A DNA stretch of 45,123 nt from an uncultured Lachnospiraceae bacterium (GCA_946546945.1 CAMNOU010000020.1:1-45123), one strand, 5' to 3'. Counted from the first letter of the stretch, positions 1 to 8,105 are shown. Translations and numbers: made by a program. Notes: a model not told the origin generated them from the letters alone.

Positions 1-31
1 TATAGAACTGCGGTCTGCAGTCCAGGATAAG

Positions 32-57
32 TTCAAGTCTCGCTTGCGAGACTTGAA
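32..57. repeat. Perfect palindrome, copy 1 of a dispersed repeat
   Basis: The arms TCAAGTCTCGC and GCGAGACTTGA flank a central TT, and here one extra T/A pair extends the stem. The same 24 bases occur again at 37777-37800 in the same orientation. Both copies lie in intergenic DNA shortly beyond the 3' end of a minus-strand gene. No T-run follows on either strand, so it is not a classical terminator. A dispersed REP-like palindrome is the most economical reading. Confidence 0.75.
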
Positions 58-59
58 TA

Positions 60-111
60 GCATAAAAACCGCCAGAACCCTCGATCATTTTTCTTGGGTT
101 CCAGCGGTTTT
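60..111 (-). terminator. Rho-independent terminator of the isomerase-like/SufE operon
   Basis: Read on the minus strand, arms at 96-111 and 65-80 pair over 16 positions with two central mismatches (AAAACCGC/GCGGTTTT and GGGTTC/GAACCC). The stem runs straight into TTTTTATG. It lies about 100 bp beyond the SufE-like stop codon and closes the operon that begins at 2687. Confidence 0.75.
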
Positions 112-212
112 CATTTCAGTTTTTCTCCATCGCAGCCCTCGCAAGCAGAAAATCAGCCCGGCTATTTCCTTTGGCATATGTTTGTAAGATAAGGTCGAAG
201 TACTGTCAGACT

Positions 213-641
213 TTAACATTCAAGTGCAAAATCCCTGATTCGCCGGATGACCGTCTGCATTCCCTGAAACCGGTCTGTGGAAATCTGCTCCCTGATTGCT
301 GTCCGTTCGATAAAATCAATCCGGCTCTCTACTATCTCTTCCGGTGTCCGCTCATCGAACAATGCAACGATGACTGCCACGATACCTTTTACGATCAACG
401 CTTCACTGTCTGCTTTCACATAAACCAGTCCGTCCCGATACTGCGTGCTGACCCAGAGCTTCGCCTGGCATCCCGCGATGAGCGTATTGTCGTTTTTCTC
501 ATCCTCACTCATCTTCTTCATATCTGCCGTAAGTTCTAACAGACACTGATACTGCATCATCCAGTCGCCGAATGCATTGAAGTCTGCGATGAATTCTTCC
601 TGTTCTTCTGCAATACTCTGTTTTTTTATTAACCGCTCCAT
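213..641 (-). CDS. SufE-like sulfur-acceptor protein
   Basis: A 142-residue protein of typical SufE length. Family hallmarks are visible: an N-terminal stretch with FNAFGDWMMQYQ, the sulfur-accepting cysteine in LIAGCQAKLWV, then VKADSEALIVKGIVAVI and a C-terminal SxxRFQGM-type helix. SufE proteins take persulfide sulfur from a cysteine desulfurase and pass it to Fe-S scaffolds or other acceptors. The start at 641 is chosen because GGAGG lies 8 nt upstream; an upstream in-frame ATG at 665 has no such site. It is the last gene of an operon with a fucose-isomerase-like enzyme and a small carrier-like protein, and no desulfurase gene is nearby. It may therefore serve that pathway rather than general cluster assembly. 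Family assignment is firm; role in this operon is inference. Confidence 0.85.
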   Translation of the reverse strand: MERLIKKQSIAEEQEEFIADFNAFGDWMMQYQCLLELTADMKKMSEDEKNDNTLIAGCQAKLWVSTQYRDGLVYVKADSEALIVKGIVAVIVALFDERTPEEIVESRIDFIERTAIREQISTDRFQGMQTVIRRIRDFALEC

Positions 642-684
642 ATGCTTTTCCTCCGGACAATCCATTCACAGACTTCACTGTTTA

Positions 685-1146
685 TCATCTCAGTGTGAGA
701 GACCCCCACTGAGATAAACGCTCCGCCTGTTCCTCTTTCGCCGCCAGCAGCTGATATACTTCTTTCGCGATCATCCTGGTATCTGTCAGATCTGCCGTGC
801 GGCTCGGCGAGAACTGAATCCCCAGTTCCCGCTGAATCGCCATAAGCAGCAGTACTTTTTTATTCATCGCGGAAGTCGTTCCCTCGCAGGAGTGCGCGCT
901 GTCCGCCTTGAACGCGTTGATCTTCGTCATCTGAATGGTCTTCGCCACACTCAGTTCGGCCAGCTCGGTGAGGTCGTAGATATCTGTCACGTCCCCGATC
1001 AATATATATTTGCTCAGAATGAATGCATACAGATCCTCATGCAATTCCTCCCAGCCGGAATACTGAGCGGACTTGATTTTTTCCATATAACCTGTCGCCT
1101 TCTGCTGGTAGATCAGCAGACCATTCTTGTTCTTAATAATTGACAT
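685..1146 (-). CDS. Small protein with acyl-carrier-like C-terminus, function unknown
   Basis: A 153-residue soluble protein, not confidently recognised. The C-terminal 60 residues (about 92-140) read like helices II-IV of an acyl carrier protein: a hydrophobic helix, then RELGIQFSP, then DLTDTRMIAKEVYQLL. However, the residue expected to carry phosphopantetheine is not clearly serine: Ser92 lies two or three positions from where the DSL serine should be. The first 90 residues are helical and rich in charged positions. Its ATG lies 8 nt after the stop codon of the isomerase-like gene, and its ribosome binding site (GAGGTG) overlaps that stop, so translation is probably coupled. The SufE-like gene follows after 43 bp. 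The position between an isomerase-like enzyme and a sulfur carrier suggests a partner or carrier protein, but this is inference. Confidence 0.6.
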   Translation of the reverse strand: MSIIKNKNGLLIYQQKATGYMEKIKSAQYSGWEELHEDLYAFILSKYILIGDVTDIYDLTELAELSVAKTIQMTKINAFKADSAHSCEGTTSAMNKKVLLLMAIQRELGIQFSPSRTADLTDTRMIAKEVYQLLAAKEEQAERLSQWGSLTLR

Positions 1147-1154
1147 GATTCACC

Positions 1155-2687
1155 TCATGCGGTTACTACCTCAAGTCCCAGTGACTCACCTAATAGCTGC
1201 AGTTCTTTCACATAGTCACCATATGTAACGACCAGATGATTTCCGAAGTTGATGTGTTTATAGAAGAAATCCTCCTGGTTTGCGATCTTCATAAAGAAGC
1301 CCTGATCACAGTTCTTGCGGTCTGCGCCGGAACCTGCCAGGATGGTTCCTTTGCCCACGAAAAGTTTCTTTGCGTCCGGAGCAATCCGAAGCAGTGTGAT
1401 CTCCTGTCCCGCATCCTGCGTGAAGTCATAACGGATGGTCGCTCCGAAGCCCTGATCATTCGCGAAGGGGGCCAGACTGTATTTTCCGTCCTTTGCCTCG
1501 AAACCGTGCAGTTTACGGTTCGGTGTGGAGTGGAATACAAGGTAGAGATTATCTCTCTCATCGGTTGCTTTCTCCAGCTCTTCCTGCCCGAATCCCTGCA
1601 TGGTCACCATCTTACCGTCGTTATATAATACCGGGTTGGAGTTGCCCATGTAGACTGCTTTATCAGAGAGACTTTCCATGATGCACATGCCCAGTACGCT
1701 GTTGATATCCATCTCACAGGAGGAAGGGATACCATTCTCATTATTGAGAGAGTGCGTCATACAGAAGGTCAGCTGCTCATGGTTCAGTCTTCTGGTGGAG
1801 CAGCAGTCCGGACATGGCATCGTGTAAGCGTTACATCCATTCGCATCCAGAAGCTTCTGAACCAGCACATAACCTTTCAGTGTCTTGATGAGCTTTTCTC
1901 GCTCCATGCGCACTTCTTCTGCACCGGCTATCAGCTCGTCCGCCAGACGCTCCACTTCCTTCATATCCTCTTCTGTGAGATTGAGTGCCTCTCTTCCCGG
2001 AAGAGTCGGATTCGTCTTCGGATCTCTGACGGTCAGCATATCCATCAGCTCGTGGAAGTTCTGATAGCGGAACTGTACGCCGAATTTCTCTGTCACCATG
2101 TTCAGATCTACAAAGTTATCCGAGGAGCTGTAGGATCTGGAAGAATTGAATCTGGTCACAACCATCACGCGTGCGCTTGCAAGCACCTTTCTCGTTCTCA
2201 GCACTCTCATGTGGCGTCTCAGCTCATCCCATGTACGGTATGCGTATGCCTCAAGTCCTCTCGCTCTCACTGCGGAAGTATTTACTGTTGCCTCACAGCA
2301 CTGACCCGGCATCACAGCGACCGGTTTATGATATCTCTGTGCGAACTCGAGATAGATATCACCGCGGCCGATACCAAAGGAGAACAGATAGAAATCAACC
2401 TGATCCATATCTTTGGACATCTCACGGAACATCTCCTCATCTGTGCGGAACCAGTCATCGCGCTCGATGTAGACCGGATCCATCACATTTACAATGTCTG
2501 CCGGCATATTGTTCATTACATCATCCTTGAACTGTTTGTACAGCTCCTGGTTCATGAATACATCATATTCCTTTTCCAGCTCGTCGCCCTTGCCGAAACG
2601 ACATGGTCCCTCATAGTAGTACTGGTGTACAATACCGATAAATACAGGACGGACATTCAGCTTTACATTTGTTAATTTCTCAATCAT
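1155..2687 (-). CDS. L-fucose/L-arabinose isomerase-like protein
   Basis: A 510-residue protein resembling the FucI/AraA superfamily, which interconverts aldoses and ketoses with a divalent metal. Supporting features are the N-terminal Rossmann-like half (VRPVFIGIV near residue 12, then DFYLFSFGIGRGD near 98), the SCEMDINSVLGM segment (323-334) that matches the metal-binding CE-D region, VFHSTP (384-389), and the terminal GNHLVVTYGDY (482-492). An unusual cysteine-rich PCPDCC lies at 291-296. The ATG at 2687 is preceded by AAGGAGAGG; the longer frame to 2900 has no such site and would run through the promoter. It heads an operon with the carrier-like and SufE-like genes and is divergent from a LysR gene. 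The substrate cannot be read from the sequence. Pairing with SufE makes an ordinary sugar pathway doubtful. Confidence 0.75.
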   Translation of the reverse strand: MIEKLTNVKLNVRPVFIGIVHQYYYEGPCRFGKGDELEKEYDVFMNQELYKQFKDDVMNNMPADIVNVMDPVYIERDDWFRTDEEMFREMSKDMDQVDFYLFSFGIGRGDIYLEFAQRYHKPVAVMPGQCCEATVNTSAVRARGLEAYAYRTWDELRRHMRVLRTRKVLASARVMVVTRFNSSRSYSSSDNFVDLNMVTEKFGVQFRYQNFHELMDMLTVRDPKTNPTLPGREALNLTEEDMKEVERLADELIAGAEEVRMEREKLIKTLKGYVLVQKLLDANGCNAYTMPCPDCCSTRRLNHEQLTFCMTHSLNNENGIPSSCEMDINSVLGMCIMESLSDKAVYMGNSNPVLYNDGKMVTMQGFGQEELEKATDERDNLYLVFHSTPNRKLHGFEAKDGKYSLAPFANDQGFGATIRYDFTQDAGQEITLLRIAPDAKKLFVGKGTILAGSGADRKNCDQGFFMKIANQEDFFYKHINFGNHLVVTYGDYVKELQLLGESLGLEVVTA

Positions 2688-2736
2688 GTTTTCCTCTCCT
2701 TTGTGAATAATTGTTATTTGTTTTTCTGTTGAAAAT

Positions 2737-2765
2737 ATCATAACGCATTTTTTTGAGAAGAAAAA
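2737..2765 (-). promoter_or_regulatory. Promoter candidate for the isomerase-like operon
   Basis: On the minus strand a -10-like TATGAT lies at 2742-2737, with a weak -35-like TTTTTC 17 bp upstream. A poor -35 fits an activator-dependent promoter. The centre of LysR box A is 52 bp upstream of the -10 edge. Confidence 0.5.
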
Positions 2766-2785
2766 ACGAAGAGAACAGCTGATAT

Positions 2786-2802
2786 TATTCGAATTCGGAA
2801 TA
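2786..2802. promoter_or_regulatory. LysR box A, TATTC-N7-GAATA
   Basis: A perfect 5-bp inverted repeat with a 7-bp spacer (GAATTCG). It contains the T-N11-A core typical of LysR-type recognition sites. It is centred about 64 bp upstream of the predicted transcription start of the isomerase-like operon, the usual activator position. The same pattern occurs at 2846-2862 and 20563-20579. Confidence 0.65.
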
Positions 2803-2845
2803 TTCATGATAATTACTGGATAATAACAGAGAATTATGGTATTAT

Positions 2846-2862
2846 TATTCCATATTCGAATA
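2846..2862. promoter_or_regulatory. LysR box B, TATTC-N7-GAATA
   Basis: A second copy of the inverted repeat with spacer CATATTC, centred exactly 60 bp from box A. It lies on the LysR side of the intergenic region and could serve autoregulation of the divergent regulator or cooperative binding. A further looser dyad (ATTCC-T7-GGAAT) follows at 2877-2893. Confidence 0.6.
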
Positions 2863-2981
2863 TTATTGGCAAAACAATTCCTTTTTTTGGAATATAACAT
2901 AGAAATCTACTAGGGTTTTGCGTGTTCGAATTGCAGAAATCGCTCCCCGCCTGTTTATGAAAAAAGGAAGGCAACAGATAT

Positions 2982-3914
2982 ATGGAGAAAAAAGAATACC
3001 CGAAAATCAACACCTTACAAATGCACTATTTTTTAGAAGTTGCCGAAAACGGCAGCTTCACGAACGCAGCCAAACAGCTGTATACTACACAGTCAACGCT
3101 CAGCAAAACCATTCAGGCTCTGGAACAGACGCTGGGCATTACCCTGTTTGTCCGCAGTCACAAACGTCTGATCCTGACAGAAGCCGGCAATCACCTCTAC
3201 GAAAAATGGTCCTCCCTGCTGCTGGACATTGACCGCTCCATCGAGGAATGCCGCATCCTTCAGGGCGGTTACACCAATATGCTCTCCATTGGTGTGCTGG
3301 ACTCACATAATCCGGAAATGTTTGCACTGCCGCACGTTCGCAGTTTTACAAAAGAAAACCCGCAGACCACGCTTTCCATCCAGAGCTGTCCCGTACAGGA
3401 AATCCGTCAGCGCCTCCTCTCGGGGAATCTGGATCTTGCCTATACCGTATTGTACGATGTTGAGCAGCTGAAAATGGATGAACTTGACTATATCATTGTG
3501 AATGAATGTCCTCACAATGTCGGGATGCTCAGCACGAACCCTCTCGCCGGAAAAGAGTATATTGAAATAGATGATTTAAGAGGCAGTAATTTCGTCTCCA
3601 TCTCCCCTTTGTACACCCCCAGCTACAATGGAATGATAGAGGATCTCTGTAAAACGGCTGATTTTCAGCCAAATTTTGTGCGCTATACAAACAGTGCGAC
3701 CTCTTTGCCCTACAACCTGGTTTCCGACAACGATATCTTTATCTGCGACCGGAATTTCAGAGGATTTCAGCAGCCCTCCTTCTCTGCGATACAGTTCCGG
3801 CCGCTGATTCATACCCGGAGCGGGATTGCTGCCGTGTGGAGAAAAACGAATACAAAGCCGCAGCTGCGGCAATTTCTGGAGAGAATCAATCAGAATCCGG
3901 TTTCATGGTTTTGA
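2982..3914 (+). CDS. LysR-family transcriptional regulator (divergent from the isomerase-like operon)
   Basis: A 310-residue LysR-type regulator. Residues about 10-70 form the winged helix-turn-helix (LQMHYFLEVAENGSFTNAAKQL, then TQSTLSKTIQALEQTLG), followed by a linker helix and a periplasmic-binding-protein-like effector domain from about 95 to 300. The start at 2982 has AAGGAAGG about 11 nt upstream. It is divergent from the isomerase-like operon, the normal arrangement for a LysR activator and its target. It is clearly paralogous to the regulator at 17154-18071: both share LYEKW after the DNA-binding domain, NPLAxKE, an N-E/D-IFICD motif and an IxAAVWRK/VAAWRK motif near the end. The effector is unknown. 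Convergent pdxY follows after 36 bp. Confidence 0.9.
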   Translation: MEKKEYPKINTLQMHYFLEVAENGSFTNAAKQLYTTQSTLSKTIQALEQTLGITLFVRSHKRLILTEAGNHLYEKWSSLLLDIDRSIEECRILQGGYTNMLSIGVLDSHNPEMFALPHVRSFTKENPQTTLSIQSCPVQEIRQRLLSGNLDLAYTVLYDVEQLKMDELDYIIVNECPHNVGMLSTNPLAGKEYIEIDDLRGSNFVSISPLYTPSYNGMIEDLCKTADFQPNFVRYTNSATSLPYNLVSDNDIFICDRNFRGFQQPSFSAIQFRPLIHTRSGIAAVWRKTNTKPQLRQFLERINQNPVSWF

Positions 3915-3950
3915 TTGACTGTCTCCTATGAACCAGAAAGTATCGGTGTT

Positions 3951-4778
3951 CTACTCCAACCTGATCAGGTCCGGAATGGTTGCCTCAAAATCGACTCCAT
4001 ACCAGGGTTTCTTTGGATTCTGCAATGTCACTTCGATGGTATGCGCCGTATAATCAGCCGCAATCCGCATGGCATCGCGCCAGTCTTTTCCCCTCAGGAT
4101 TTCTCCGACACAGGTACTGGAGAACAAGTCGCCGGTTCCATGAAAAGCGGCATTGATTTTTCGATTTTGATAAGTGTAGTATTCGCCCGTTTTGCGGTCA
4201 TATCCCACCACGCCGGTCTTGCCTTTCTCAAGAGAAACACCTGTCAGGACCGTAATTCCGGCACCGAGCTCACTTAATGCCGAAAGAAGCTTTCTGATAT
4301 AGCCGATGTCGTATTCTTCCCTGTACTCTATCCCGGTCAGAAAGGCTGCTTCTGTAATGTTGGGGACAATGATATCCGCCTCTGCGCAAAGTTCAGCATT
4401 CTTTTTTACATAATCCATGTCAAAAGCAGGATATAGTTTCCCGTTATCCGCCATCACCGGGTCAACAATAATGATCGTGTTTTCTCCCCGGAATGTACGG
4501 AACAGGGAGCGGATCTTATCGATCTGTTCTATCGTTCCGAGATACCCGGTATATATGGCGTCGAATGTTACCCCTTCGCTTTTCCAGTGATTCCCGATCG
4601 GTTCAATCTGGTCGGACAGGTCCTTGCAGGTAAAATTCTGAAACATTGTATGGGTTGACAGAACCGCTGTAGGTAAAATCACCGTTTCAGAGCCAAGTGC
4701 CGAAATCACGGGCAGCGCAATCGTTAAAGAACATTTCCCCAGACAGGAAATGTCCTGAATCGTCAAAACTCGTTTCAT
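3951..4778 (-). CDS. pdxY: Pyridoxamine/pyridoxal kinase
   Basis: A 275-residue ribokinase-superfamily protein that matches bacterial pyridoxamine kinases of the PdxY/PdxK type, which phosphorylate vitamin B6 vitamers for PLP salvage. Visible signatures are the N-terminal VLTIQDISCLGKCSLTIALPVISALG, the VDPVMADNGKLY substrate/ATP region, PNITEAAFLTG, and the catalytic anion-hole motif FHGTGDLFSS with its aspartate. The ATG at 4778 has AAAGGA upstream; the longer frame to 4850 would run through the nitroreductase terminator and is rejected. It stands alone between a terminator upstream and the convergent LysR gene. ThiD-type HMP kinase is a less likely alternative. Confidence 0.88.
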   Translation of the reverse strand: MKRVLTIQDISCLGKCSLTIALPVISALGSETVILPTAVLSTHTMFQNFTCKDLSDQIEPIGNHWKSEGVTFDAIYTGYLGTIEQIDKIRSLFRTFRGENTIIIVDPVMADNGKLYPAFDMDYVKKNAELCAEADIIVPNITEAAFLTGIEYREEYDIGYIRKLLSALSELGAGITVLTGVSLEKGKTGVVGYDRKTGEYYTYQNRKINAAFHGTGDLFSSTCVGEILRGKDWRDAMRIAADYTAHTIEVTLQNPKKPWYGVDFEATIPDLIRLE

Positions 4779-4794
4779 ATCTTGAATCCTTTCC

Positions 4795-4838
4795 AAAAAA
4801 ACAGGACCCCAATCGCAGTCATTGCAATGGGGATCCTG
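4795..4838 (-). terminator. Rho-independent terminator after the nitroreductase gene
   Basis: On the minus strand CAGGATCCCCA pairs with TGGGGTCCTG with one bulge, followed by a run of seven T (4801-4795). It lies 22 bp beyond the nitroreductase stop and just upstream of the pdxY start. Confidence 0.8.
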
Positions 4839-4860
4839 CTGCAATACCAACTTTTCCTGC

Positions 4861-5373
4861 TTATAAATACTTCACCAGTTCCTCTTTTTCTCTGCACTTG
4901 TAATGCAGCCCCGCCGGCTTCGCCTCGTCGGACGGATAGCCCAGCGGGAAGAGTGCGATCAATTCATATCCCTGAAGCTCCGGAATCAGTTCTTTTAACA
5001 GACCCTCGTCGAAGTGTCCAACCCAGGTCGTGCCAACGCCAAGCTGCTGCGCTTCCATCATGATATGTGTCGCTGCGATGGCTGCATCTACCTCGGCGAA
5101 GTTCTTCTGATCATGCTGGCGCACCCATGCTTCGTCAGCCTTTGCTCCAACCAGCAGAAACTGCTCTGCCTGGAAGGTGAATTTTGTCGTCCGGGCGATT
5201 TTTTCTGTCAGCCCGGGGCTGTCCATCACCCATATGCGAAACGGCTGTTTGTTCACGGCAGTCGGTGCCGCCAGACCCGCCTCAATCATTTTCTCAATCT
5301 TTTCTGCTTCTACTCTCTGGCCGGAGAACTTCCGGCAAGAATAACGATCTTTTGCTAATTGTAAAAAATCCAT
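4861..5373 (-). CDS. Nitroreductase-family flavoprotein
   Basis: A 170-residue, compact nitroreductase. The FMN phosphate-binding opening DRYSCRKFSGQRVE (about 8-21), AGLAAPTAVNKQPFRIWV (32-49), a central helix with AAIAATHIMMEAQQLGVGTTWVGHF, and the closing LFPLGYPSDEAKP match the family. Members use FMN and NAD(P)H to reduce nitro groups, quinones or flavins; the natural substrate here is unknown. The start has AAAGGAG 10 nt upstream. It lies 32 bp after rlmD and ends in a strong terminator, so it is probably co-transcribed with rlmD. Confidence 0.85.
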   Translation of the reverse strand: MDFLQLAKDRYSCRKFSGQRVEAEKIEKMIEAGLAAPTAVNKQPFRIWVMDSPGLTEKIARTTKFTFQAEQFLLVGAKADEAWVRQHDQKNFAEVDAAIAATHIMMEAQQLGVGTTWVGHFDEGLLKELIPELQGYELIALFPLGYPSDEAKPAGLHYKCREKEELVKYL

Positions 5374-5405
5374 GGTTTTCTTCTCCTTTTTATTCTATAC
5401 CTGTA

Positions 5406-6839
5406 TCATACTATGGGAGCGCATCGAATACAAGAATGAGCGTTCGTTTTCTCCCGGATGTGGCTCATTCGCTGTAAAAGGGTGACGACTTCTACATGTG
5501 TGGATTGACAGAAATTGTCAATCGGCCGAACCCGTTTGAGCTGGTATCCGCCCCCGCACAATATTTTCAGGTCCCGTGCCAGGGTAGCCGAATCACAGCT
5601 GACATAGACGACCTTCGAAGGAGCCATTTTCAGAATCGTTTCCAGAAGCTTTGTATCACATCCTTTTCTAGGCGGATCTACTACAATGACATCCGCATAG
5701 GCCTTTTTCCCTGCGGCCTTCTCTTTTTCGTAAAATTCCGGAAGGATTTCTTCGGCTTTTCCCACAAAGAATTCCGCATTTTGGATCTCGTTGACTGCTG
5801 CATTTTTTCTGGCATCCTCAATGGCCTGCGGAATGATTTCAACCCCGTAAACTTTTTCTGCCTTCTGTGCCAGAAACAGGGAAATGGTTCCGATCCCGCA
5901 ATACAGATCCCACAAAACTTCGCCCCCGCTTAAGTCTGCATATTCCAGCGCAAGATCGTACATTGCTTTTGTCTGGACCGGATTGACCTGAAAGAAAGAG
6001 ACCGGGGAAATCTGATATTTGACATCTCCGATATAATCTGTAATATACGGCTGTCCCCAGATGGTTTTCGTCCTGTCTCCCAGGATAACATTACTTTTCT
6101 TTGTATTTCTATTTACGGAAATGCTTGTCATGCCTTTTATCTTTGTCAGTTTTTCAATCAGAGCTTCCTGATGCGGCAGTTCATCTCCATTGATGATCAG
6201 GCACACCATCAGTTCTCCTGTCTGAAATCCTGCGCGGATCAAAATATGGCGGACAAGTCCAGTTCCGCTCATCTCATCATAGGGTTCGATCTGATATGTT
6301 TCCATAAAGTCAATCACGATATCCAGGATTTCTTTATTTGCAGGGATGCCAAGCGCACAATCCCTGTTTGGAATGATCTGATGTGTCCGGCCCGCATAGA
6401 ATCCGGTAATAATATGACCCTCTTTGTCTTTCCCGACCGGAAACTGTGCCTTATTCCGATAATGGAACGGCTCCTCCATGCCAATGATCGGTTCCATCGG
6501 AATATTCCGGAAACCGCCGATTCTCCTGAGATTGTTTTCCACTTTTTCCTGTTTGAACTCCAACTGTTTCTCATAAGAAAGCGCCTGTATCTGACAACCG
6601 CCGCACTGACGATGAAATCTGCAGACCGGGTCAACCCGGTCAGCTGACGGCTTAAGGATTTCCATCAACCTGGCATAGCCATAGGTTTTTTTCAGCTTCA
6701 TAACCTTCGCCCGGACAGTATCGCCAATCAGAGCATCTTTTACAAAAAAGGTCATGCCCTCGTATTTTCCGATGCCCTCTCCATCCACGCTCATATCCTC
6801 TATATCGATCACAAATTCATCATTCTTCTTCAAAGCCAT
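5406..6839 (-). CDS. rlmD: 23S rRNA (uracil-C5)-methyltransferase, RlmD/RlmCD type
   Basis: A 477-residue SAM-dependent methyltransferase that makes 5-methyluridine in RNA. It has an N-terminal TRAM domain (about 1-58), an Fe-S cluster cysteine set (CRFHRQCGGCQ near 75-85 plus a later CALG cysteine), a Rossmann core with LWDLYCGIGTISLFLA as SAM motif I, DPPRKGCD, and the catalytic VSCDSATLARDL. The end shows the VEVVTLL signature followed by about 20 extra residues. The ATG at 6839 has AGGAAG six bases upstream; an upstream ATG at 6866 is weaker. In Gram-positives the enzyme often modifies both U747 and U1939, so the exact target is uncertain (RlmD or RlmCD). The nitroreductase gene follows in the same direction. 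Confidence 0.9.
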   Translation of the reverse strand: MALKKNDEFVIDIEDMSVDGEGIGKYEGMTFFVKDALIGDTVRAKVMKLKKTYGYARLMEILKPSADRVDPVCRFHRQCGGCQIQALSYEKQLEFKQEKVENNLRRIGGFRNIPMEPIIGMEEPFHYRNKAQFPVGKDKEGHIITGFYAGRTHQIIPNRDCALGIPANKEILDIVIDFMETYQIEPYDEMSGTGLVRHILIRAGFQTGELMVCLIINGDELPHQEALIEKLTKIKGMTSISVNRNTKKSNVILGDRTKTIWGQPYITDYIGDVKYQISPVSFFQVNPVQTKAMYDLALEYADLSGGEVLWDLYCGIGTISLFLAQKAEKVYGVEIIPQAIEDARKNAAVNEIQNAEFFVGKAEEILPEFYEKEKAAGKKAYADVIVVDPPRKGCDTKLLETILKMAPSKVVYVSCDSATLARDLKILCGGGYQLKRVRPIDNFCQSTHVEVVTLLQRMSHIREKTNAHSCIRCAPIV

Positions 6840-6935
6840 GCTCTCTTCCTGCTTTCTATATTTCATTCATTATAGCGTTATAACAGATTCTTCGCAACCG
6901 CTCTGTGTAAATGGTAAAAATCCAAGATATTTTTG

Positions 6936-7063
6936 TTACTGTACATTTGAGAATTATTTGATTCTTACAGTAGCTCCAGAATTTCAAGTTTTTCCGCTAC
7001 TGTAGATTTCTGAAATTTTTGAATGTTACAGTAACATCCCTGATACCAGGATGTTACTGTAAC
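6936..7063. repeat. Intergenic palindromic element with five TACTGTA/TACAGTA copies
   Basis: Five copies of TACTGTA or its complement lie in 128 bp (6937-6943, 6966-6972, 6998-7004, 7027-7033, 7055-7061). TACAGTAGC at 6966-6974 pairs with GCTACTGTA at 6996-7004. At 7025-7063 a 17-bp stem with one bulged C closes on an ATAC loop. It fills most of the gap after yhaM. Neither strand shows a T-run after the long stem, so termination is not its obvious role. Confidence 0.65.
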
Positions 7064-7083
7064 AGAAAGATATGAAGAATAGA

Positions 7084-8037
7084 TTATTCTATGGGTGTGC
7101 TGGTTCTTCTGATATTGGAATCCAGCAGACGATTGAAGCCCTGCCACGCCAGGTTCCCTTCCTGTACGGTGGAAAGCGCTTCTGTTATGGTCTCCAGCTT
7201 TGCGTCCGAGTTATCAGCAAAGCTGAGTGCGATGGCTTCTGCAATCGCCGGTTTCTTTGGTGATCCATATTCCAGTTCTCCATGATGCGCCAGGATACAG
7301 TGGATCAGTTCCGTTGCCAGGGCCTTCGGAAAGCCCGGCATCTGATCGATCTGATTCTGGATCTTCATTGCACCGAGCATGATATGTCCAAGCATCTGCC
7401 CTTCGTCCGTATACTCATTTGCAGGGAACCTGGATATCTCCTCCAGCTTACCGACATCATGGAACATTGCTGCACAAAGAAGCAGATCCCGGTTCAGGGT
7501 CGGATATAACTTGCTGAAGAAGTCGCAGATCTGAGTCACGTGAAGGGTGTGCTCCAGAAGTCCGCCTACAAATCCATGATGTACACTCTTCGCTGCAGAA
7601 TGAAACTGAAAGCGTTTCGCAAAGTCTGCATCAAGGAAGAAGAATTCCAGAAGTTCTTTCAAATACGGATTCTTCATTCCTGTAATATAATTTGTCAGTT
7701 CACGATACATCTGCGGAATGTCATGCTTGCTGACGGGCAGATAATCGACGGGATCCAGGTCGGAACCGTCTACGCGGGTGATCCGCTTAATGTTCAACTG
7801 CAGGCTTCCCTGAAAACTGGTGACGTCCCCCATTACATAAACATAATCCAGAGCGTCAAAATCTTCAATGCCGTTGGAATTCAAATCCCAGATTTTGCCG
7901 TCCAATGATCCGGTCTTGTCCTGAAGGATCAGGGAGTCATAGGGTTTCCCGTTTTTTGTAAGATACGTCTGTTTCTGCCTGCACAGGTATACCTGAGAAA
8001 TGCGTTCTCCGGCCCGCAGGGTCTCAATATATCTCAT
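7084..8037 (-). CDS. yhaM: 3'-5' exoribonuclease YhaM family (OB-fold plus HD domain)
   Basis: A 317-residue protein with an N-terminal OB-fold nucleic-acid-binding domain (about 1-90; DKTGSLDGKIWDLN) and an HD phosphohydrolase domain (about 155-290). The metal-binding histidines and aspartates are visible in HHGFVGGLLEHTLHV, FHDVGKLEE and ILAHHGELEYGSP. YhaM-type enzymes trim RNA and single-stranded DNA from the 3' end and are housekeeping proteins in Firmicutes. The start has AAAGGA upstream. The gene is preceded on its strand by the SufB-like gene and its terminator, so it probably has its own promoter near 8143-8148, where TATAAT can be read on the minus strand. Confidence 0.9.
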   Translation of the reverse strand: MRYIETLRAGERISQVYLCRQKQTYLTKNGKPYDSLILQDKTGSLDGKIWDLNSNGIEDFDALDYVYVMGDVTSFQGSLQLNIKRITRVDGSDLDPVDYLPVSKHDIPQMYRELTNYITGMKNPYLKELLEFFFLDADFAKRFQFHSAAKSVHHGFVGGLLEHTLHVTQICDFFSKLYPTLNRDLLLCAAMFHDVGKLEEISRFPANEYTDEGQMLGHIMLGAMKIQNQIDQMPGFPKALATELIHCILAHHGELEYGSPKKPAIAEAIALSFADNSDAKLETITEALSTVQEGNLAWQGFNRLLDSNIRRTSTPIE

Positions 8038-8105
8038 AAAGTGTCCTTTCCATTTATGTATAATATCTGATACGCCCCGGTGCGCTTGCCGCGGCGCGTT
8101 TTCCT

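Noticed and set aside
32..57. Attachment site or transposon end
   Set aside because: There is no integrase, transposase or target duplication in the window; a dispersed palindrome explains both copies.
1752..2675. 307-codon open frame on the plus strand opposite the isomerase-like gene
   Set aside because: It has no ribosome binding site, reads like an antisense shadow rich in His/Cys/Leu, and lies fully inside a convincing gene.
6965..7147. 60-codon minus-strand open frame at the end of yhaM
   Set aside because: It overlaps yhaM in another frame and runs through the palindromic element; it has no ribosome binding site.
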